Assembly: GCA_040377825.1 (NCBI GenBank) | Contig: JBEINZ010000100.1 | Coordinates: forward strand, 1-10,464 | DNA: 10,464 nt | Direction: 5' to 3' | Source of the DNA: JBEINZ01 sp040377825 | GTDB lineage: Bacteria; Pseudomonadota; Alphaproteobacteria; Rhizobiales; Ancalomicrobiaceae | Shown: piece by piece, positions 6,311 through 10,464 of the stretch | How the letters are laid out: every line of letters starts with the position of its first letter | Numbering within the stretch: position 1 is the first letter of the stretch | Made by a program: the position numbers and the translations under genes | The notes under the pieces: model-generated | What the model was told of the DNA's origin: nothing | What the model saw: only the letters and a program-made list of their open reading frames with translations | Database searches by the model: none

Positions 6311-6736
6311 TTAGGCTTCGGAACCCCAGCCGCCGTCCGATTCGGCTCCTGCAGGCTGTATGAGATCCCACCGATTGCCAAAGCAATCCGTGAACACGGC
6401 GACCGTCCCATAGCTCTCTCGCCGCGGCTGCTCTAGGAACCGCACGCCGCGCGCTTGGTAGAGTGTGTAGTCACGTAAGAAGTCGTCGGTTTCCAAGAAG
6501 AGAAACACACGGCCGCCGGTCTGATTGCCGATCCGCGACGCCTGCGTCGCGCCGTCGGCTTTCGCCAGCAATAGCTGAGTGCTTACTTGGCCGCCGGGCG
6601 AGACCGTTACCCATCGCTTGCCCTCACCGAGCGGCGTATCCGTGTTCAACGTAAATCCGAGAGTATAGACGTAAAATCTTACGGCCGCATCATAATCATC
6701 GATAACGAGGGTAACGGTCGCGATACGTTGGGGCAT
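6311..6736 (-). CDS. VOC (glyoxalase/bleomycin-resistance) superfamily protein
   Basis: A 141-residue protein with the paired beta-alpha-beta-beta-beta modules of the vicinal oxygen chelate fold. The first module opens with IATVTLVIDDYDAAVRFY and LGF. The second has GRVFLFLETDD, the helix with YQARGVRF, and the closing FTDCFGNRWDLIQP. Positions that carry the metal-binding His, His and Glu in glyoxalase I read Thr7, a hydrophobic residue in the VFLFL strand, and Asp in RWDLIQ. A classical glyoxalase or dioxygenase metal site is therefore not evident, as is common in the small VOC-like subgroup of uncharacterised proteins. The start ATG at 6734-6736 opens directly on the first strand; its ribosome-binding site is weak. 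It lies 119 bases after the amidohydrolase on the same strand and could be transcribed with it or alone. The fold is clear and the substrate is unknown. Confidence 0.85.
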   Translation of the reverse strand: MPQRIATVTLVIDDYDAAVRFYVYTLGFTLNTDTPLGEGKRWVTVSPGGQVSTQLLLAKADGATQASRIGNQTGGRVFLFLETDDFLRDYTLYQARGVRFLEQPRRESYGTVAVFTDCFGNRWDLIQPAGAESDGGWGSEA

Positions 6737-6855
6737 CGGGCAGGGGCCTTGGGTTGGATTCTACTGCGGGCTGAAAACGGCAAACCACACCTTCAAAGAA
6801 GCCGTTCCAAGAGCCTGTCCAAGTCAATACAAAACTGCCTATGCAAGGTTTGAGT

Positions 6856-7992
6856 TTAGACCCGGTAGATTCTCCTTGTATTCCCCGAAGCGATCAGCCT
6901 GACGATCTCCTCCGCGTCGGCGGTCGAACAGAAGTCATCCGCGATCCAGCGATCAAGCACCCTGGAAACAGCGCGACGGAACAGGTAGGCGCCGAGATAG
7001 TAGAGTTCAGACAGGCCGAAAGCATCGGAAGAGTACAGCATCTTCGAAAACTTCCCCATCTCTAACGCTTCGGCGAGTATGGTTTCGGATTGCGGTGCAG
7101 CGAAGTTCAATGTGAATCCGACATCGTAATAGACATTGCGGAACACTTCCGACAGCCAGCCCGCCTCGCGCATGAACGGGAAACAGTGCAGCAAGGTGAT
7201 CGGGACGTCCCATTCGTCCATTGCCGCGATGAAGGGCGTGAAATGGGTCGGATCGCAGGCATGCATAAGAATGTCAGCATCACCCACTCCCACATGCACC
7301 TGCAACGGAAAGCGGCGTTCTCGACAGACCTCTCCCGCTGTCCAGAGCAGATGTCGGATGACCGTTGGGTCGTCGAGCCGCCATGTCCCCGCCGCTTCCG
7401 ATTGCTTCATCCAGGCGCCTGCAGCGGAGGCGACCTCAGACTTAGCCGGGCGGGTATAGTCGATCGCAAAGGTGGTGCGGTAGGCGACGATGGTCTTCAG
7501 CCCGACTGCTTCGCGGGAACGCTGACGAAGCCGTTCGGCGAAGACCGCCGCGAAGGCCTCTGCGGAAACCCCTTCGCGGGCGATCTCTTCGGCCAGCGCC
7601 TCGATCCGCACAACCTCGAAGGCCGGGATTGCCGCCACCTCTGCCATGGCAGGGACATCCATGATCATGCCGGCGCGATGGCCGGTATCGATCAGAAGAT
7701 GCGACAGGCCACTGCCGCGCATTAGCCGCCGGTTGACTTCACTGGCGCCAAGCTCAAGCCGGCGTTGCACATAAGCCTCGCCCGACACACCTTTTTCCAG
7801 TCCCAGAACCGGAGCGCAGAAGCGACGGATGGCAAGTCCCACCGGCTTCAGGAACTCGTGAGTGCCTTCCGGTGGCGGGCGATAACTTTCGGAAATCAGC
7901 TTCTGGAATTCGATATATTCAAGTTCATGCCCGGTCACGCCATGGCAATGATGATCGATCAGCGGGATACGGGCGGCGAGTTCAATAGGCAT
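6856..7992 (-). CDS. Amidohydrolase-superfamily protein, FluG/NodGS N-domain-like
   Basis: A 378-residue (from the ATG at 7992) TIM-barrel metal hydrolase of the Amidohydro_2 type. The metal motif LIDHHCHG gives HxH at H15/H17. Further likely active-site residues are K166 (GLKTIVAY), H233 (LQVHVGVGD), H269 (LLHCFPF) and D323 (YSSDAFG). The REAGWLSEVFRNVYYDVG segment resembles the amidohydrolase half of fungal FluG and plant NodGS proteins, where it is fused to a glutamine-synthetase-like domain. Here the GS-like gene sits immediately upstream and overlaps by 11 bases (stop at 7982), so the pair is translationally coupled. A GTG at 8007 is an alternative start giving five more residues; the ATG is preferred as the standard codon directly before the first strand. 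Likely hydrolysis of a C-N bond or decarboxylation of a small molecule in the cytoplasm; the substrate is unknown. Confidence 0.85.
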   Translation of the reverse strand: MPIELAARIPLIDHHCHGVTGHELEYIEFQKLISESYRPPPEGTHEFLKPVGLAIRRFCAPVLGLEKGVSGEAYVQRRLELGASEVNRRLMRGSGLSHLLIDTGHRAGMIMDVPAMAEVAAIPAFEVVRIEALAEEIAREGVSAEAFAAVFAERLRQRSREAVGLKTIVAYRTTFAIDYTRPAKSEVASAAGAWMKQSEAAGTWRLDDPTVIRHLLWTAGEVCRERRFPLQVHVGVGDADILMHACDPTHFTPFIAAMDEWDVPITLLHCFPFMREAGWLSEVFRNVYYDVGFTLNFAAPQSETILAEALEMGKFSKMLYSSDAFGLSELYYLGAYLFRRAVSRVLDRWIADDFCSTADAEEIVRLIASGNTRRIYRV

Positions 7993-9301
7993 CGCGGTAT
8001 CTCGCACAGATTTCGGCTGCGGAAAGTCCGTGCATCATGGCGATCTCCTTGCGTTTCACGGCGACATAGGAGGACAAGAAGACCGGCGACATCCAGCGCT
8101 TGACCACGGCGCTCCTTTCAAGCTTGTCCAACGCCTCGGTGAGACTGGAGGGCAGGGCGACCACGCCGAGTTTCTTCAACAAGGCAGGCGTCAGTTCACT
8201 CGGGTCACGATCGATCGCCGGCGGCATGGGCAACTTGGCGCGGATGCCTTCAAGACCGGCGCGAATGATCGCCCCGACAACGATATAGGGGCTCGCGGTG
8301 GCATCGGGCGCCCGCAACTCCATATTGAAGCCGGCGCGGCGCTTTTCGGGCGACGCCTCGGGCGACGGGCAGATGCGCACGGCCGCTTCGCGGTTCTGCA
8401 CGCCGAAGCTGGCATAGCCGCAGGACCAGTGGTGCGGTCCGAGCCGGTAGTAGGACACCGGGCTGCCGGCGAAAAGGGCGCAGATTTCAGGCAGATAGCG
8501 CACCAGCCCCACAATGAAATGCTGCGCCACCGGCGAAGCCTCTGCCTCCCCTTTGGCATCGTAGGCGGCATTCTGTCCTTTGGCGTCCAGAAAACTGAAA
8601 TGCACATGCGCGCCGTTGCCTACGGCATTGGTGGCGGGCTTGGGTGTGAAGGAAGCGCGATAGCCATGCCGGCGCGCCACCTCGCGGATGACCTCACGTG
8701 TGAGGATGGCGCGGTCCCCAGCCATTGTTCCAGGGGCGGGCGCGGTGGAGACCTCATATTGGTTGATGCCATATTCCGGCTCGATGGTCTGCGGTTCCAA
8801 GCCCGCAAGCATCAGCGCTGGGGCAAGCGCACCGGTGAAGCCGGCCACCACGCGCATCGCTTCCAGCGAGAATGGCGTCGTTTTGGGTAGATCAGGACCG
8901 CTCAGCAGGAACTCATGCTCAAAGGCCGCGGTGAAGCAAAGTCCTGTCTCGGCTTCAAATTCGGCGAGCGCCGATTTCATGAAGCCGCGGGCGCAACACT
9001 CCCAGTTGAGGCCGTCACTGGTGTTGGAGTCGCAAAGCAGGATGTGGAAGGGCGGGGTGCCTGGCCAAAGATCGAGCCGAACGGCTGTCTCTGGCTGCGG
9101 AGTCTGGCGCACCTCCAGCATCGGTCCCCAAGGATTGTCGGCAATGTCGTCGAAAGGGGTCAGCGCCTGCCCAGCGACCGCCCAGCCTAGGCCTTTGGCC
9201 ATGCGCTTGGGCAATTCGGAGGCTGGAACGCCGCGGCAGCGTGTGATGCCGACATAATCGCTCCAACACAGGTAGGCCACATCGGTCGAGACATCAGCCA
9301 T
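7982..9301 (-). CDS. Glutamine-synthetase-like ligase (gamma-glutamyl-amine ligase candidate)
   Basis: A 439-residue member of the glutamine synthetase superfamily. The N-terminal beta-grasp (1 to about 100) has WSDYVG and RCRGVP. The catalytic domain has the metal glutamates in FEHEF (E128, E130) and EYGINQYEV (E176, E183), the GNGAHVHFS nucleotide/metal loop (H232, H234), NRE at 303-305 with VRICP, and MELRAPDATASPY (E328, R330). The key residues appear intact, so the enzyme should be an active ATP-dependent ligase. It is not the housekeeping GlnA: the FDGSS loop and the adenylylation region are absent, and it lies in a regulator-amidohydrolase locus. That favours ligation of glutamate to an amine, as in PuuA or GlnT-like enzymes, or another amide ligation as supposed for FluG. 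The ATG at 9301 follows GGAG (complement of 9308-9311) by 6 bases and overlaps the regulator's stop. Longer starts up to 9400 would only read regulator sequence in another frame. Confidence 0.9.
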   Translation of the reverse strand: MADVSTDVAYLCWSDYVGITRCRGVPASELPKRMAKGLGWAVAGQALTPFDDIADNPWGPMLEVRQTPQPETAVRLDLWPGTPPFHILLCDSNTSDGLNWECCARGFMKSALAEFEAETGLCFTAAFEHEFLLSGPDLPKTTPFSLEAMRVVAGFTGALAPALMLAGLEPQTIEPEYGINQYEVSTAPAPGTMAGDRAILTREVIREVARRHGYRASFTPKPATNAVGNGAHVHFSFLDAKGQNAAYDAKGEAEASPVAQHFIVGLVRYLPEICALFAGSPVSYYRLGPHHWSCGYASFGVQNREAAVRICPSPEASPEKRRAGFNMELRAPDATASPYIVVGAIIRAGLEGIRAKLPMPPAIDRDPSELTPALLKKLGVVALPSSLTEALDKLERSAVVKRWMSPVFLSSYVAVKRKEIAMMHGLSAAEICARYRDAY

Positions 9302-10184
9302 CTTCGGCTCCATTGCTTCGGCGCTGCTTGCCGCCCGACGTCCATTCATAGTCGGTACGCAAGGATTCCAACTCCGCCATGCGCGTCTTGCCTCGGTCAC
9401 CGAGTTTCTCGACGACCGCGGCGATCACAAGTTCGCACAGCGCCGTCATCGGCACTATGGAATCGAACACCGACGTCCACTGTACATCTGCCGAGAGCAC
9501 AACATCGGCATGGCTGGCGATCGGCGACGCCCAGGGATCGGTGAAGGCGATGATGGCCGCGCCGCGCCTCTTCGCAATGTCAACGATCTCGACCGTTCGG
9601 GCCTCGTAACGGCGAACGTCGAAAACGATGAGCAGCGAACGCTTATCGAGCCGCAGCACCTGATCCTGACGTGACTGCAGGTCCTCCTGCAGGCGGTAGA
9701 CACTGGGCCGCAACTGATCAAGATGCAGAAAGAGCATATCGGCGATCAGCCGGCTGAAGCGGCCGCCGGTCGTGTAAACGGCCCGGCGCGGATCGGAAAT
9801 CAACGCGGCAGCGCGATCAATGTCGGTTTCGGAAGCCTTGGCAAGGCTGGCGGCAACGATCCCACTGAGGGCCTCGCTGTTGCGAGCAAAGGCGCTGCTG
9901 CCGGCCTCGGCCTTGTCGAACAGCGACAGAGGGGAGGTGCGGCGCTCCTCAAGCTCCGCCCGTATGCGACGTTGAAAATCAGGAAAACTGGCATAGCCGA
10001 GCTTGCCGGCGAGGCGCAGGACGGTGGGACCGGAGACACCTGCGCGCTCGGACAGGGCCGCGACCGTTTCGAGCCCGGCGACCAGCCCGGAGGCGATCAA
10101 TACGCGTGCGACCTTGGCCTCTGCGGGCCCAAGATTGGGTGCCGCCTGGCGCAGCTGCTTGCCGATCGGAACCGCCATGGACAT
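9294..10184 (-). CDS. MurR/RpiR-family transcriptional regulator
   Basis: A 296-residue protein with the two-domain RpiR layout. The N-terminal helix-turn-helix is about 1-77 (VAALSERAGVSGPTVLRLAGKLGYASFPDF, 41-70). The C-terminal SIS domain is about 124-262, with YTTGGRFSRLIAD at 137-149, LLIVFDVRR near 184-192 and AFTDPWASPIASHADVVL near 213-230. SIS domains usually bind phosphosugars, but many alphaproteobacterial relatives control amino-acid or amine catabolism and their effectors are unknown. It is the first gene of a coupled set: its last codons overlap the GS-like start as ATGGCTGA. It lies divergent to the N-formylglutamate amidohydrolase gene across 85 bases, so it probably controls both sides and itself. 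ATG 10184 has AGGTG four bases upstream; a second ATG two codons later is possible. The charged, low-complexity tail (SGGKQRRSNGAEDG) overlaps the next gene's ribosome-binding site. Confidence 0.92.
   Translation of the reverse strand: MSMAVPIGKQLRQAAPNLGPAEAKVARVLIASGLVAGLETVAALSERAGVSGPTVLRLAGKLGYASFPDFQRRIRAELEERRTSPLSLFDKAEAGSSAFARNSEALSGIVAASLAKASETDIDRAAALISDPRRAVYTTGGRFSRLIADMLFLHLDQLRPSVYRLQEDLQSRQDQVLRLDKRSLLIVFDVRRYEARTVEIVDIAKRRGAAIIAFTDPWASPIASHADVVLSADVQWTSVFDSIVPMTALCELVIAAVVEKLGDRGKTRMAELESLRTDYEWTSGGKQRRSNGAEDG
9308..9311 (-). promoter_or_regulatory. Ribosome-binding site deciding the GS-like gene start
   Basis: GGAG on the complement strand, 6 bases before the ATG at 9301 and inside the 3' end of the regulator gene. 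It supports the 439-residue start over the in-frame upstream ATG at 9313, which has no comparable site. Confidence 0.7.
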
Positions 10185-10188
10185 GTAG

Positions 10189-10206
10189 CACCTGTTACAA
10201 CAAGTG
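10189..10206. promoter_or_regulatory. Candidate operator: imperfect 18-bp dyad
   Basis: CACCTGTTACAACAAGTG reads as an inverted repeat matching at 7 of 9 half-site positions. It lies 5-22 bases before the regulator's start codon, covering its ribosome-binding site and likely promoter or start of transcription. A site in this place would suit autoregulation by the RpiR protein. This is inference; no consensus for this regulator is known to me. Confidence 0.4.
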
Positions 10207-10212
10207 AGAAAT

Positions 10213-10239
10213 TTGTCAAAGACGAAATGAAACTTGACA
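10213..10239. promoter_or_regulatory. TGTCAA-N15-TTGACA inverted repeat in the divergent region
   Basis: TGTCAA (10213-10218) and TTGACA (10234-10239) are exact reverse complements. Each is a consensus -35 hexamer on its own strand, so the two divergent promoters may be placed tail to tail, with the rightward one giving 10234-10261. The leftward -10 is poor (TAACAG after 16 bases on the complement strand). The repeat could instead be, or also be, a regulator site. Confidence 0.4.
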
Positions 10240-10261
10240 CAACCGAAGCCGCGCCTATCAT
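10234..10261 (+). promoter_or_regulatory. Sigma-70-type promoter for the N-formylglutamate amidohydrolase gene
   Basis: TTGACA (10234-10239), a 16-base spacer and TATCAT (10256-10261) match the consensus at 6/6 and 5/6 positions. Transcription would begin near 10268-10270, at or just before the ATG at 10270. The message would be nearly leaderless if that ATG is used, or have a leader of about 25 bases if the in-frame ATG at 10294 is used. Confidence 0.55.
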
Positions 10262-10269
10262 GCCTACCT

Positions 10270-10464
10270 ATGCCTGCTCACAACACCTTAACGATGGAGC
10301 CACCTAACGACGCAGCGCCTGCGCTTGCGCCATTTCGCCTGATCAATCAAGGTTCGACGACTCCCATCCTCGTCATCTGCGATCATGCGAGCCATGTGGT
10401 GCCGCGATCGTTAGGCACGCTTGGACTGCCGCCGGTCGAACTGGTCCGCCATATCGGATGGGAC
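10270..10464 (+). CDS. N-formylglutamate amidohydrolase-like protein, N-terminal part (3' end outside window)
   Basis: Sixty-five codons are open from the ATG at 10270 to the window edge. After about 20 poorly conserved residues comes PFRLINQGSTTPILVICDHASHVVPRSLGTLGLPPVELVRHIGWD. Its ICDHAS strand-turn and the LGL...L.RHIGWD helix are typical of the alphaproteobacterial predicted N-formylglutamate amidohydrolases (FGase family, HutG-related). These are metal-dependent hydrolases that free glutamate from N-acylated glutamate. The catalytic C-terminal part is not in view. It is transcribed away from the regulator gene and placed so that the RpiR protein could control it. A later in-frame ATG at 10294 is possible; neither start has a clear ribosome-binding site. 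Given the GS-like neighbour, the true substrate may be a glutamyl conjugate rather than formylglutamate. No hut genes are visible. Confidence 0.85.
   Translation, partial: MPAHNTLTMEPPNDAAPALAPFRLINQGSTTPILVICDHASHVVPRSLGTLGLPPVELVRHIGWD

Noticed and set aside
8030..8890. 286-codon open frame on the plus strand opposite the GS-like gene
   Set aside because: Antisense shadow; composition is His/Arg/Gly-rich and no family is recognised, while the opposite strand encodes intact catalytic motifs.
9302..9400. Longer start of the GS-like protein at 9400 or 9313
   Set aside because: The extra residues are encoded within the regulator gene in another frame and are not GS-like. GGAG is ideally placed for the ATG at 9301.
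1..10464. tRNA or rRNA genes, CRISPR arrays, insertion sequences, toxin-antitoxin or phage-defence genes
   Set aside because: None was seen: no regularly spaced repeats, no transposase motifs, no cloverleaf-like segments, and all long genes have ordinary assignments.

Overview
The window looks like chromosomal DNA from a GC-rich, motile alphaproteobacterium, most likely of the Hyphomicrobiales or a related order. This is an inference from three things: the gene order metG-tatD-MBL hydrolase, which is common in that class; the style of the chemoreceptors; and the MurR/RpiR-glutamine synthetase-like neighbourhood. The genus cannot be told from the sequence alone. No rRNA, tRNA, CRISPR array, insertion sequence or phage gene is visible.

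Layout. (1) Positions 1-2011, plus strand: a tight housekeeping operon with the 3' end of metG, tatD and a PhnP-like MBL-fold phosphodiesterase. (2) Positions 2091-5872, minus strand: two tandem methyl-accepting chemotaxis proteins of exactly the same length (565 aa). They align without gaps. Their cytoplasmic signalling halves are nearly the same, while their periplasmic sensor domains have diverged. Each has a long, AT-richer leader (386 and 438 bases) that carries short inverted repeats. (3) Positions 6311-6736, minus strand: a small VOC-superfamily protein. (4) Positions 6856-10184, minus strand: a translationally overlapping set of a MurR/RpiR-type regulator, a glutamine-synthetase-like ligase and an amidohydrolase. 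A divergent gene starting at 10270 on the plus strand encodes a predicted N-formylglutamate amidohydrolase that runs off the window.

How the genes fit together. MetG, TatD and the MBL hydrolase are housekeeping enzymes (tRNA charging and nucleic-acid or phosphodiester trimming). The two receptors probably feed the same CheA/CheW array but sense different, perhaps related, ligands. The last block looks like a catabolic locus in which a GS-like enzyme joins glutamate to an amine (or performs a related ligation), a metal-dependent amidohydrolase and an N-acylglutamate hydrolase process the products, and the RpiR protein controls both directions from the 85-base divergent region. The pairing of amidohydrolase and GS-like ligase mirrors the domain pair fused in fungal FluG and plant NodGS proteins, here as two separate overlapping genes. 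The substrate is unknown. This block is the most interesting part of the window, but nothing in it is clearly a wholly new system.
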